This document shows positions 1-7,285 of a DNA stretch of 64,000 nucleotides, in pieces. The notes under the pieces were generated by a model, which ran no database searches, was not told the DNA's origin, and saw only the letters and a program-made list of their open reading frames with translations. A program made the translations under genes and the position numbers. The stretch comes from Actinotignum urinale DSM 15805 (GTDB taxonomy: Bacteria; Actinomycetota; Actinomycetes; Actinomycetales; Actinomycetaceae). The stretch spans positions 1 to 64,000 of the forward strand of contig NZ_ATUY01000002.1 of the NCBI RefSeq assembly GCF_000420445.1, given 5' to 3'. The number at the start of each line of letters is the position of its first letter. Within the stretch, counting starts at the first letter, position 1.

Positions 1-350
1 TGAAGACTAGCGAGTTTACCCCGAAGTCTGCTGATGAGTGTGCTGAGATTACTATCCCGTTTGATGCAACTGGTTTAGAAGGTCAAAAGGTTGTCGTGTT
101 TGAAGATGTGAAGGATGGCAACGATATTGTTTCTGTCCACCACGATATTAAAGACACTGAACAGACCGTAACAGTTGAAGGTAAACCCACTCCGCCACCC
201 CTTGCTCATACGGGCGTGACGGGTGTTGTTGCGGGTATCGCTACTGCTGGTGGTTTGTTTGGTGCGGGCGTGGCGTTGAAAGCACGTTCGCGTCGTAAAA
301 CAACCGATGATGTGGCAGAATACGATACTGCCGTAGTCGTTAAAGACTAG
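1..350 (+). CDS. C-terminal end of a sortase-anchored T-Q ester (VaFE-type) surface protein, partial
   Basis: The reading frame is open from base 3 and ends with TAG at 348-350, so the gene starts before the window. The visible part carries VVVFED followed by HHDI and QTVTV, the signature of a thioester/T-Q ester bond-forming pilin-like domain (VaFE repeat) found in Gram-positive adhesins. It ends in a cell-wall sorting signal: a proline-rich stretch, an LAHTG variant of LPXTG, a hydrophobic segment rich in Gly, Ala and Val, then RSRRK. It is therefore probably a cell-wall-linked adhesin or pilin subunit. The non-canonical LAHTG motif may indicate a class C/E type sortase; that is inference. 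Confidence 0.85.
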   Translation, partial: KTSEFTPKSADECAEITIPFDATGLEGQKVVVFEDVKDGNDIVSVHHDIKDTEQTVTVEGKPTPPPLAHTGVTGVVAGIATAGGLFGAGVALKARSRRKTTDDVAEYDTAVVVKD

Positions 351-475
351 GTTGGTTTTGAGTGTGCGTGGGAGGTCCGCATGTTTCCTCCTCATAGTTT
401 GGTTGCCTGTCACAACTAAAGGGATGGGATCTCCCGCGCCTAAATCTTCCGAACCCGCGCCAATAAGCCATTTTC

Positions 476-484
476 TGGTATAAT
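476..484 (+). promoter_or_regulatory. Extended -10 promoter of the antitoxin-fic pair
   Basis: TGG directly precedes a perfect TATAAT (479-484), which forms an extended -10 element. No clear -35 is visible. The predicted start of transcription is near 491, so the transcript has almost no leader before ATG 495 and a short one before ATG 510. Confidence 0.5.
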
Positions 485-494
485 TGCAGGCAGG

Positions 495-731
495 ATGAAA
501 GGGTTAGGGATGGAAATATTCGACATTGCCCAACGCTGGTCACAACTATTTGAAGGTCTTACACTCACTCAAAAGCAGAATGTTCTGAACGTTCTCGCTT
601 CGTCCTGGCATGAGGGCTGGGAACCTAATTATGATGATGTAAAAAATCTTATTGATTATGCACAAGGGACTATTAGTGAGATGGAATATGATGCTCGTTG
701 TGATGAACGTCTAGGTCTTGTCTATCAATAA
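495..731 (+). CDS. VbhA-family antitoxin of a Fic toxin
   Basis: This 78-residue protein immediately precedes the Fic gene. It holds SSWHEG inside the stretch LASSWHEGWEP, matching the inhibitory motif (S/T)xxxE(G/N) of VbhA/class I Fic antitoxins, whose glutamate blocks ATP binding in the partner Fic domain. The rest is acidic and helical, as in the family. ATG 495 would give a nearly leaderless mRNA; ATG 510 sits six bases after AAAGGG and is an equally good start. The stop codon at 729-731 lies within a few bases of the fic start, so the two genes should be co-translated. Confidence 0.8.
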   Translation: MKGLGMEIFDIAQRWSQLFEGLTLTQKQNVLNVLASSWHEGWEPNYDDVKNLIDYAQGTISEMEYDARCDERLGLVYQ

Positions 732-732
732 G

Positions 733-1500
733 ATGAATGAACAGATAACCAATTGGTATAGCTATTTTTATCCTGAAACTATAGATGAAGCTGGGAATGG
801 CGTTTTAAGAAATATTCCAAATATTAAAGACGGTGACATATTAAAAGAATATGAGTATAAACGGACGCACAAACGACAATTACAGCTACTCACTCGGCGT
901 GACATTATCCCTCAAACGTTTGATCTTGAGCATTTGAAGGCTATTCATGCATATCTTTTTCAAGATGTGTATGAATGGGCTGGGAAGTTGCGCAAGGTTG
1001 ATATATATAAGAAATTCTCATCCTTCGCGTCTTTAACGGGGTATCGTCCTGAAATATATATGGGTGATGTGCATAAAATTATCACGTCAACTCCGTGGAA
1101 AAACTTGGATACCACTGCCATTGCAGAAACACTTGCCATTATCTTTGCCTATGTGAATCAAGCACACCCGTTTCGTGAAGGAAATGGGCGCGCTTCTAAA
1201 ATTTTTATGTTAGACGTGGCTTATTGCGCAGGCATGACATTGGATTATAGTCTCATAAATAAAGCGGAATGGAATAATGCCAGTATGCTTTCGGGTCCAG
1301 ACTTAGGTTCTTATCCACCTGTGCCAGATAGTCTTTATCCTATTTTCAAAACCATTCTCAAACCTTTGCCTTATCACGTTTTAACACCTGATGATGTGAA
1401 AAATACATTGAACGAAAAACTTGGAGGGATTAGGGAACGTAATTCAACCCTGAAAAATCCATCTGTTAATCTTGATCGTAAGCACGGCAATATGCTTTAG
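733..1500 (+). CDS. fic: Fic-domain protein adenylyltransferase (toxin)
   Basis: The protein contains the complete Fic catalytic motif HPFREGNGR at about residues 145-153 from this start: the catalytic His, the Asn/Gly ATP anchor and the Arg. Such enzymes usually transfer AMP to a Thr, Ser or Tyr of a target protein such as a topoisomerase. The flanking DVYEWAGKLR segment is typical of the VbhT/Fic-1 type. TTG 718 is an in-frame alternative that would overlap the antitoxin; ATG 733 lies just behind the antitoxin stop. The length of about 255 residues is normal for a free-standing Fic toxin. There is no secretion domain, so it probably acts inside the cell with the upstream antitoxin. Confidence 0.88.
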   Translation: MNEQITNWYSYFYPETIDEAGNGVLRNIPNIKDGDILKEYEYKRTHKRQLQLLTRRDIIPQTFDLEHLKAIHAYLFQDVYEWAGKLRKVDIYKKFSSFASLTGYRPEIYMGDVHKIITSTPWKNLDTTAIAETLAIIFAYVNQAHPFREGNGRASKIFMLDVAYCAGMTLDYSLINKAEWNNASMLSGPDLGSYPPVPDSLYPIFKTILKPLPYHVLTPDDVKNTLNEKLGGIRERNSTLKNPSVNLDRKHGNML

Positions 1501-1527
1501 GTATTTTATTGTGTTTATATCCATTTG

Positions 1528-1719
1528 CTAAATTACGTATGCTTTGCCATCAAAATAGCGTGCTTTACGATTCGATATTCCATAACCATAAACGCTCGCC
1601 CCGTAAATGTTCCCACTTTTGTAATAATTTCTTTCAAAACAAAGTAACGTTTCCAACCATCCGTTAAGGTAGTAGCGTATTTTCCCGGTTTTGGGATTCT
1701 TCCACTCTGTCATCCACAT
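1528..1719 (-). CDS. Small hypothetical protein
   Basis: This 63-residue protein starts MWMTEW, with AAGAGGAAA well placed upstream of ATG 1719. The ORF runs further upstream in frame, but that part overlaps a hairpin and has no ribosome site. The sequence is rich in aromatic residues and includes WKNPKTGKIRYYLNGW. I do not recognise the family. It lies between fic and a phage scar and may be phage-derived. Confidence 0.5.
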   Translation of the reverse strand: MWMTEWKNPKTGKIRYYLNGWLETLLCFERNYYKSGNIYGASVYGYGISNRKARYFDGKAYVI

Positions 1720-1750
1720 AATTTCCTCTTTTTCTAGTGATTGGTAAGTA

Positions 1751-1785
1751 AGGGTGTGGCTTTGCGTGGACGCAAGCCACACCCT
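1751..1785. terminator. GC-rich hairpin between the small reverse gene and the att region
   Basis: AGGGTGTGGCT pairs with AGCCACACCCT and the stem continues through TGCGT/ACGCA with one bulged T. A short T-containing tail follows on the plus strand. It is probably a terminator for transcription arriving from the fic side. Confidence 0.5.
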
Positions 1786-1792
1786 TTACCTT

Positions 1793-1905
1793 GATTTTAA
1801 TAGCCCTGGCAGTACCGGAACTACTGGAAGTAATGGAGGTACTGGGACTACTGGCAGTGTTGTAAGTCCTGTAAGTGCCGGTACTTGGGGAAAAATATAT
1901 ATAGC
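1793..1905 (+). pseudogene. Collagen-like Gly-X-Thr repeat fragment
   Basis: In one frame these bases read as Gly-Ser/Thr repeats (GSTGTTGSNGGTGTTGS), as in collagen-like phage tail fibres. No start or complete gene can be drawn. It ends next to the tRNA-like fragment, so it could be the last remains of a tail-fibre gene at a prophage end. The identification is weak. Confidence 0.3.
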
Positions 1906-1928
1906 TGGTAGGCTAAATAAACATAAGC

Positions 1929-1969
1929 CTGTAAAGCGAAGGTCGTCAGTTCGAGTCTGACAAGGGGCT
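1929..1969 (+). other. 3' half of a tRNA-Thr gene, probable prophage attachment scar
   Basis: The bases match the 3' half of a tRNA from the anticodon loop (TGT) onward: a variable loop AGGTC, a T-arm GTCAG-TTCGAGT-CTGAC with a perfect five-base stem and seven-base loop, then AAGGGGC as the 3' acceptor strand. The 5' half is absent upstream: no GCCCCTT and no D-arm. Temperate phages commonly integrate into tRNA 3' ends and leave exactly such a duplicated fragment at the far junction. Phage remnants start immediately to the right. Confidence 0.6.
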
Positions 1970-1978
1970 CAGGAAGAA

Positions 1979-2020
1979 AAGCCCGGTATCTCAACGAAAA
2001 CGAGATATCGGGCTTGTTTT
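1979..2020 (+). terminator. Rho-independent terminator
   Basis: AAGCCCGGTATCTC pairs with GAGATATCGGGCTT (one G-T type mismatch) around a nine-base loop, followed by GTTTT. It is classic in form. Confidence 0.7.
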
Positions 2021-2116
2021 ATTTAATTAATGTAAAGATTTGCGGTAAACCAATAGGTAAGCCAAAGAAAATTTAAATTTTTTTGCACAACTCTCATCAC
2101 AACTCATCGCAAAAAG

Positions 2117-2144
2117 CTTCCCACATACTTACCAATGTGGGAAG
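2117..2144. terminator. Hairpin downstream of the truncated HTH gene
   Basis: CTTCCCACAT pairs perfectly with ATGTGGGAAG around an eight-base loop. It lies just past the stop of the reverse-strand HTH fragment, in the same relative place as hairpins behind the four intact HTH genes of the second prophage. Confidence 0.5.
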
Positions 2145-2171
2145 TGAGTGGGAAGTTAATTGGTGAGTTAG

Positions 2172-2256
2172 TTATTTCTTGTCCGTCCTAGCTCCTCTGC
2201 CTGGGCGGTGTTTGTTCCATTCGTCTATTGTTTCGGGTAGCCATCCGCGCACGGCG
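2172..2256 (-). pseudogene. C-terminal remnant of a prophage HTH (WLPETIDEWNK) protein
   Basis: The reverse strand reads AVRGWLPETIDEWNKHRPGR and ends at TAA 2174-2172. This is the invariant C-terminus of the four HTH proteins at 35395, 36199, 37688 and 38456. The DNA-binding half is missing: at about 2250 the sequence switches to a MuF head-protein gene read on the other strand. It is a fifth copy of the array gene, cut by recombination. Confidence 0.75.
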
Positions 2257-3469
2257 CGGGTATGCGGGGAAAAATGTTCAACATTTACTTGGTAGGCGTA
2301 CCCCGCGGGCAATTTTTGAAGCGTGTCGAAATGGGGGATGGACGAGGGAAGCTTATTTGCGTCATCTTGTGAGTCATGGATATATTCTTCCGGCTGGTCA
2401 GGTTCCTGGCGGGAGTATTCGCGGGAACAAGTTTGGGTATGGCCAGTTTGGTAAGGGCGGGAAGGCTCGGACGGCTTCGGATACTGTTGTGAAAGCTTTA
2501 CGGGCGGGTAGCCGGGATGGTTTGACTCGTGAAGAGTTCCGGTATGTTGCGACCGTGCGTGAACGTAGGTTTTTGGATGCGGCAAGGGATTATGAGGAGG
2601 CGTTGCGGGGAAAGAATCCGTATGCTTCTGGCCGGGCGTGGGAACGCGCGAGAGAGCAGGGTATCCAGAAAGGACGCCAGTGGGCACAGCTTGAGCCGTT
2701 AACAAAAGATGATGTGAAGTGGGCGGAAACGAATTATCGTCTTGAGCTTAGGCGTTATTTGGCTCCGTGGTCGGGTAAAGATTTCCAGTTGCGTGCGAGG
2801 TTCCCGGAGTTGTTTACGCTGGGACCTGGGAGGCTTCCGAAGAAACGGGTGTCTAGCGGTGCTGGCGTGGTTTCTGCTGTGAAAGGTAAGACGTCTGGGA
2901 AAAAGACGACAGGGAGTAAGACTACGGGCAGTAAGGTTGGCGTGAAACAAAAGCCTGGCGTGCCTGTCCTTGCGACTGTCGGAGCCGGCGGGAAACCACC
3001 ACGAAAACCACCGGTGAAAGGTGTAGGTGGTGTTTTTGACCCGGGTGATAATCCTAAGCGCAGTAGATACGGTAAGAAATATAATGTACCGCCGGAAAAT
3101 GGGTGGAAAGATGTTATCGATTTTAGTTCGGTGTTACCGGATGAAAAGCTAAGCAACGACATGTCCATTATCGAGAAAGTATTCTATGGAATCCGCGATA
3201 GTGAAGGAAATGTTATTGCGGGAGGTCACGGGTTCGGGATTGAAGTGAAAAAGAAAAGCAGACATACGGCTTTTCGAGAGAGGTGGACAATTGATGATGC
3301 GAGAGAGGCGTATCTTTACACGTTGAATCACGGACACATGTACGCGAAGAGTGGTACACGTATAACGATGCGAGCCCGATATAAAGGAGAAGAATTTGTT
3401 CTTCGATATGATTTAGGGATTCCGCATCCTCCACGGTCTGTCAAATTTTATCCACGCGATGAAAGATAG
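2228..3469 (+). CDS. Truncated phage MuF head protein with C-terminal EndoU-like toxin domain
   Basis: Residues from about 8 to 205 are nearly identical to the second prophage's MuF protein (GYILPAGQVPGGSIRGNKFG and onward), but the capsid-binding N-terminal half is missing. A Gly/Lys/Thr/Pro-rich linker with repeated TTGSK follows. The last 130 residues contain AGGHGFG, a K..F..RW segment and a final FYPR, resembling bacterial EndoU-type RNases (BECR fold), a common warhead of MuF polymorphic toxins carried by temperate phages. The first codons lie in the junction with the HTH fragment, so this start is a product of the fusion. A small gene follows after 30 bases and is the likely immunity gene. 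The toxin assignment rests on motif reading only. Confidence 0.65.
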   Translation: MFRVAIRARRGYAGKNVQHLLGRRTPRAIFEACRNGGWTREAYLRHLVSHGYILPAGQVPGGSIRGNKFGYGQFGKGGKARTASDTVVKALRAGSRDGLTREEFRYVATVRERRFLDAARDYEEALRGKNPYASGRAWERAREQGIQKGRQWAQLEPLTKDDVKWAETNYRLELRRYLAPWSGKDFQLRARFPELFTLGPGRLPKKRVSSGAGVVSAVKGKTSGKKTTGSKTTGSKVGVKQKPGVPVLATVGAGGKPPRKPPVKGVGGVFDPGDNPKRSRYGKKYNVPPENGWKDVIDFSSVLPDEKLSNDMSIIEKVFYGIRDSEGNVIAGGHGFGIEVKKKSRHTAFRERWTIDDAREAYLYTLNHGHMYAKSGTRITMRARYKGEEFVLRYDLGIPHPPRSVKFYPRDER

Positions 3470-3499
3470 GTTGCTATAATTTTTATAGAAACGAGGTTT

Positions 3500-3823
3500 A
3501 TGATGGACGAATACGCTAATTATTGGGAGAGGAAAAAGAAGTACTTCTCTCCACCTGTCCAGGAGCTTATTCAGTACTGGTTTGACAAAACGACAAATCG
3601 TAGAGATATTGAAGTTATTGTTTCGTCACCTGAGGATTTCCATTCTGTTGGTTGTGTGCTTAATTTTGCTCTCGGGGACGAGATGGTTATCCCCAAGGAA
3701 ATGATTTTCGCAGCCATTGCCTCTATTGAGGATGAGCCTTTAGACGATGACCTCCCTGTGGCTGACATTACAGAATATATGCAAGAAATATATGGCGAGA
3801 CTGTGAATTTCAGCCAATTTTAA
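3500..3823 (+). CDS. Putative immunity protein for the MuF-EndoU toxin
   Basis: This small acidic protein of about 107 residues lies directly behind the toxin domain with GAGG before a double ATG (3500/3503). Its middle part (LNFALGDEMVIPKEMI) resembles the protein at 54550-54882, which occupies the same place behind the second prophage's MuF gene (LSFAHAEDIKIP). Position, acidity and the paired paralogue point to an immunity protein that binds the neighbouring toxin. The family name is unknown to me. Confidence 0.6.
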   Translation: MMDEYANYWERKKKYFSPPVQELIQYWFDKTTNRRDIEVIVSSPEDFHSVGCVLNFALGDEMVIPKEMIFAAIASIEDEPLDDDLPVADITEYMQEIYGETVNFSQF

Positions 3824-3838
3824 ATAATAAAAAGTTTT

Positions 3839-3873
3839 AATACCCTCACTGGTTTTCCGTGGGGGTATTTTTA
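3839..3873 (+). terminator. Terminator between immunity gene and scaffold-type gene
   Basis: AATACCCTCAC pairs with GTGGGGGTATT and is followed by TTTTA. The same hairpin, with TACCC after the T-run, recurs at 6768, 35129 and 54893. Confidence 0.75.
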
Positions 3874-3903
3874 TACCCAATTTTAGTGAAAGGAAACCAA
3901 TAT

Positions 3904-4833
3904 ATGTTCACATGTAAGCCGTGGTTACGGTTCGCCGATAGTGGGGCAGGTGAAGGGGGCGGAACCACCCCGCCTGTACCTGCTGAGACTGTTTCTAAAG
4001 CCGATTATGATGCTCTCCAAGCTAAATACGCACAGCTTGAACAGTCCACAAACTTAGCGCTCGAGGTGGCAAACGGCAAAGTGAAAGAGTTTGAGACCGC
4101 TAACGCTACCGCACAGCTTGATATAGAACGCTACAAGATAGCAATGAGCCAGGGACTCGCCGAATATAACTATCTCGCCGACGGGCCACCCGCTACATGG
4201 CTGACGTTCCAAACCATGGTTGTTGTGCGCTCTGGCCCAGGGGTTCCTCCTGCACGGATGGGGCGGGTAGCCCGCCAGACCTCTGAGCGGATAAAAATCG
4301 CGTTGTTTGCGGGCGAAGCGAAAATCCCCGTCTCCTCGCTCGGTGTTGGTTTGTCGCAGGCTAATCCGACATCGGCGAAATCCTATATTGCGTCCCGTGA
4401 GGATTTGATTACTGAAGCGGAGGATACGGCGCGGGCGTGGAGCGCGTCGAAAGCGCGCACGATTCAACGCGCCTGGCAGATAGCAAACATTTCGGTCGAG
4501 CCTGGTAGCGGGCTTCAAGTTTTACCGGCGTTACCAGAGGAACTGAAAACGGTCGTTCCCGTATGGCGTGACCCGCGCTTTACATCACGGTCACAATCAG
4601 CCGATGCCACAATGAAGCTAGTTACCGCGTTCCCGTGGATGGCAGACTCTGACACGGCGTTAGAATTGCTTGGTTTTGACGAGTTGACTACTTGCAGGCT
4701 GAAGAGTGAAAAACGTCGGTTGAAAGCTCGAAGCCTTATTGAACAGCTCGCCAGCCAGCCAACAGCAGAGCCGAGTGTGGAGGTGAGTGATGAGCGCAAT
4801 CGCTTACTCGTATCAGTCGATTCGTCTCTATGA
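3904..4833 (+). CDS. Chimeric phage ORF: scaffold N-terminus / tail-terminator piece / portal C-terminus
   Basis: ATG 3904 has AAAGGAAA upstream. Residues 1 to about 97 look like the scaffold protein at 54949 (short leader, Pro/Glu-rich part, coiled coil, ERYK..). Residues about 99-134 match the tail-terminator protein at 57501 (LTFQTMVVVRSG, RMG). Residues about 136-309 match the C-terminus of an SPP1-type portal protein (NPTSAKSYIASREDL, WRDPRF). These three genes are kilobases apart and in another order in an intact phage, so this open frame is a deletion or shuffling product. It is unlikely to make a working protein. Confidence 0.7.
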   Translation: MFTCKPWLRFADSGAGEGGGTTPPVPAETVSKADYDALQAKYAQLEQSTNLALEVANGKVKEFETANATAQLDIERYKIAMSQGLAEYNYLADGPPATWLTFQTMVVVRSGPGVPPARMGRVARQTSERIKIALFAGEAKIPVSSLGVGLSQANPTSAKSYIASREDLITEAEDTARAWSASKARTIQRAWQIANISVEPGSGLQVLPALPEELKTVVPVWRDPRFTSRSQSADATMKLVTAFPWMADSDTALELLGFDELTTCRLKSEKRRLKARSLIEQLASQPTAEPSVEVSDERNRLLVSVDSSL

Positions 4834-5579
4834 GAATGCGCGGGATTCCCTCGTGGGTAAAGCGCCGGAGGAGTTCGACGAGATATATAAAAAAGTGGCG
4901 TTCATGGATTTTCGCGACATGCGTCGCATCCTAGCGGTGGCATACCCGGCATGGATAGAAAAATATGGCCTGGCGCATGCAGGTGTGACGGCTGAATTTT
5001 TTGAGAAAACCACGGGGCTTGCAGCAGCAACCACGGACGTTGAGAATTTTGAAAATTCTCCAATTGATGCGTCGTTCAGATGGTCATTCGGGGGAGATAA
5101 ACGAAAACTTGCCATCGATAAAGACCGATTCATGAAAGAAATCGAAGAGTCGAGGGCGCGATGGGAAGCAGATAAAATAAAAAGAAAGCTCAAAGCCACC
5201 GGCGAAAAATACATCCTTAACGCGGGGCGCGAAACTATACGGAAGAACGTCGATAAATATGAAGGCGTGAAATACATGCGTATGGTCAGCGGGAAGAAAA
5301 CATGCGATTGGTGCCTAATGGTGGCAAACCGAGGGGTTTGTACGGCACGAAGCAGGACGCTGGGGGGCGGATAAATACAAGTTTCACGATAACTGCCACT
5401 GTACCGTTGTAGCCGTCCCGTCCAACGAATATGAGAAGTACAAGAAAATTGCTAGGGAGCGTATTAAGGGCTCGGAAAAGGCTAATACGCGTGCGCGGGA
5501 AGAATCAGCACAACGAGGACGCGGAAGACCACGGAAAAACAAGCCGTTATATTTTTACGCCTGCATTAGCGCTTTTTGA
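4790..5579 (+). pseudogene. MuF-like head morphogenesis gene, frameshifted
   Basis: ATG 4790 has TGGAGG seven bases upstream and overlaps the portal piece by 44 bases. The protein carries the Mu F-type zinc/capsid motif GKKTCDWCLM, and its partner NCHC is found in another frame. The break lies in the run of six G at 5362-5367: before it frame 2 is read and stops at 5374, after it frame 3 continues ADKYKFHDNCHC to TGA 5577-5579. A one-base change in the G-run, real or a sequencing error, explains it. It belongs to a different phage lineage from the MuF at 52891. Confidence 0.7.
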
Positions 5580-5824
5580 GATTCCAGCATGTACTCATAG
5601 TCTTCAGTATCAATCTCGCTTCTCAACGAAATAAAATCGTCCATTAAATCAGAAGGAAGTTTTTGGTGGAAACCTGTAATAATATCTACGGCAACTGTCA
5701 TGTTAGCCCCATCATTCTCCCACAATTCGCGCAAAGTTCTGCCCTGCGAGGCGGGGATATGGGGATTATTCTCAATAAACCTCAACATTCGTTGAAAAAG
5801 TTCTACATATTCCACCGGTTTCAC
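5555..5824 (-). CDS. Putative immunity protein of an inverted EndoU toxin cassette
   Basis: This protein of about 89 residues is rich in Glu and Leu and not recognised by family. GTG 5824 overlaps the stop codon TGA of the broken EndoU toxin read on the same strand (GTGA overlap); GTG 5815 is an alternative with better spacing from GGGAGG. Translational coupling to a toxin C-terminus is the usual layout of immunity genes in MuF and CDI systems. It is intact although the toxin is broken. Confidence 0.5.
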   Translation of the reverse strand: MKPVEYVELFQRMLRFIENNPHIPASQGRTLRELWENDGANMTVAVDIITGFHQKLPSDLMDDFISLRSEIDTEDYEYMLESQKALMQA

Positions 5825-6290
5825 CTCCCAATCTTATAAAATGATACGACTCTTACAACGTTTGCCCTTTTGCCCAGGACAAGACGGTACGGCTTTCCGT
5901 CGAGAATAACATCTGATTCTTTTCAGCAAGCATATCGTCTTTATCTGTAGCGGTAATTACCTTTTCAGCATTTCTGCAACATCTTTAGGAGTTTCTCCCT
6001 TGCCAAATGGGGTAACTTCCTTGCCAGGTTTCGAATTAATCCATTCGTAACCGGCCAAATGTCCACCCCCGCGCTTGTCACCATAAAGAATGTGATTCCA
6101 TTCTTTAGCCCTCAATTTGGGAAAATCTTTAGGTCAGTCCAGCAGCGGTTTTGCCCACTGCTTGGGTGGCACCAAGTAGCCGGACACGTCAACACCCCTC
6201 GTTTTATGCTCGTCTCGCAATTCCTTAACGGATTGGCGATATTTTTGGTAAACATCGTACTTATTGGGAAGAATTGAAATCGGGAAAACT
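5821..6290 (-). pseudogene. Broken EndoU-type toxin domain
   Basis: Joining three frames on the reverse strand gives YQKYRQSVKELRDEHK, VDVSGYLVPPKQW, WNHILYGDKRGGGHLAG, a GK..TPF..G segment, then SDVILDGKPYRLVLG and VVSFYKIGR before TGA 5823-5821. HILYGD..GGGH and the GK..TPF segment are the core of bacterial EndoU nucleases, including the first catalytic His. An in-frame stop at 6136, another after MLKR and two frame changes inactivate it. It is probably a discarded MuF C-terminal cassette, lying in the opposite direction to all neighbouring phage genes. Confidence 0.6.
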
Positions 6291-6672
6291 GGCAGGACGT
6301 AAGGGTAGCGTGTCAGGGAGTCCTGAATGGGAGCACGAAAAAAGGACGGCGGAAAAACTTGCAAAACATGGTTTAGATTTTAGTTTTAACCAGTTGAAGT
6401 ACGGGGAAGGTGTTAAAAATCCAGATGTCAAAATATTCGGTGAAGTTTGGGAATTTAAATCACCGAAGGGGAGTAGTGAGAAAAGCACGATTGATAGTCA
6501 ATTTAAACGTGGGAAAAAACAAGCATCTCGCCTTGTTATCGATTTAGAAAGATGCGGATTGCCTGATGAACTGGCTGTGTCTCAGATTGAGCGCCGTTTT
6601 TACGGCGGAACGAAACTTGAAAAGATCATTGTTATAGATAAAAAGGTAATTTACATAAACATGACCGGTTAG
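6274..6672 (+). CDS. CdiA C-terminal-like nuclease toxin cassette without delivery domain
   Basis: The frame is open from 6229. TTG 6274 is the first start-like codon and has no convincing ribosome site. The protein contains NPDVKIFGEVWEFKS followed by a Lys-rich helix, a PD-(D/E)xK-like arrangement (D, then E-x-K) seen in CdiA-CT tRNA nucleases and in MuF toxin tips. No MuF body lies upstream: the gene begins at the scar with the inverted EndoU fragment. No separate immunity gene follows before the terminator at 6768. It is probably a stranded toxin tip; expression is doubtful. Confidence 0.55.
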   Translation: MKSGKLAGRKGSVSGSPEWEHEKRTAEKLAKHGLDFSFNQLKYGEGVKNPDVKIFGEVWEFKSPKGSSEKSTIDSQFKRGKKQASRLVIDLERCGLPDELAVSQIERRFYGGTKLEKIIVIDKKVIYINMTG

Positions 6673-6767
6673 ATAGAATGTAGGTGAGACGGGGGTAGCC
6701 CCCCCCCAGAGTTTACTCTCGGGTAGCCTTACCGTCTCAATATATTTTAAATGCATATAAAAGTTTT

Positions 6768-6801
6768 GAGCCCTTTGACCGTTATGGTTGGGGGCTTTTT
6801 T
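6768..6801 (+). terminator. Second copy of the scaffold-leader terminator
   Basis: AGCCC..ACC pairs with GGT..GGGCT, followed by six T and then CATACCC. It precedes another scaffold-like start at 6849, as at 3839 and 54893. Confidence 0.6.
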
Positions 6802-6829
6802 CATACCCGAAAAGGGTTAAATAACCTAT

Positions 6830-7285
6830 GTGATGGAGGGATGCCGAAATGGCGGAAAACCAGGAAACAGCAGGCGCGGGCTTGAGATTACGAACCCGTG
6901 GGATCCGATGGATAATAGTTCTGCTCAGGCGTCGTTTCATGCCACAACCGGGGATATTTACAGGTTTTACCGTAAACCTCCTGCCGAGTGGGATTGGCAA
7001 AAGAAAACTGATCGGCGGAAAATCCTTGCCTTCGTGTATGAGGGTTCTCCGTGGGTGAATCTTGATTCTGTGTGGGGTGAGATGGAAGAACTTATGGTCA
7101 GTGATCCGACGAAAGCACGCAGGTTTTTCTTAAACCAGCTTGTTCAAGGCCAGGGCTCTTATATGAGTGAACGGTTGTGGGATGCGACAATGCAGGTACG
7201 TGTGGTTGAGCCGGGCAGTCTTTGTGAAAACCCTGGTGCGAAAAATGGTTGCGACGGGTGGCGCATTAACGGATTTCACCACTAA
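6830..7285 (+). pseudogene. Terminase large-subunit fragment fused to a scaffold start
   Basis: From about residue 17 the frame reads GLEITNPWDPMDNSSAQA and continues to FFLNQLVQGQGS, closely matching residues 225-330 of the terminase at 49957. It lacks the ATPase half before and the nuclease half after, and drifts into unrelated residues at the end. In another frame ATG 6849 begins MAENQETAGAG, which looks like a scaffold N-terminus in the expected place after the terminator. The junction therefore joins a scaffold start to the terminase middle at about 6876. Confidence 0.75.

Noticed and set aside
1880-1970. A complete tRNA gene at the att scar
   Set aside because: The 5' acceptor strand, D-arm and left half of the anticodon stem cannot be found; only the 3' part is present.
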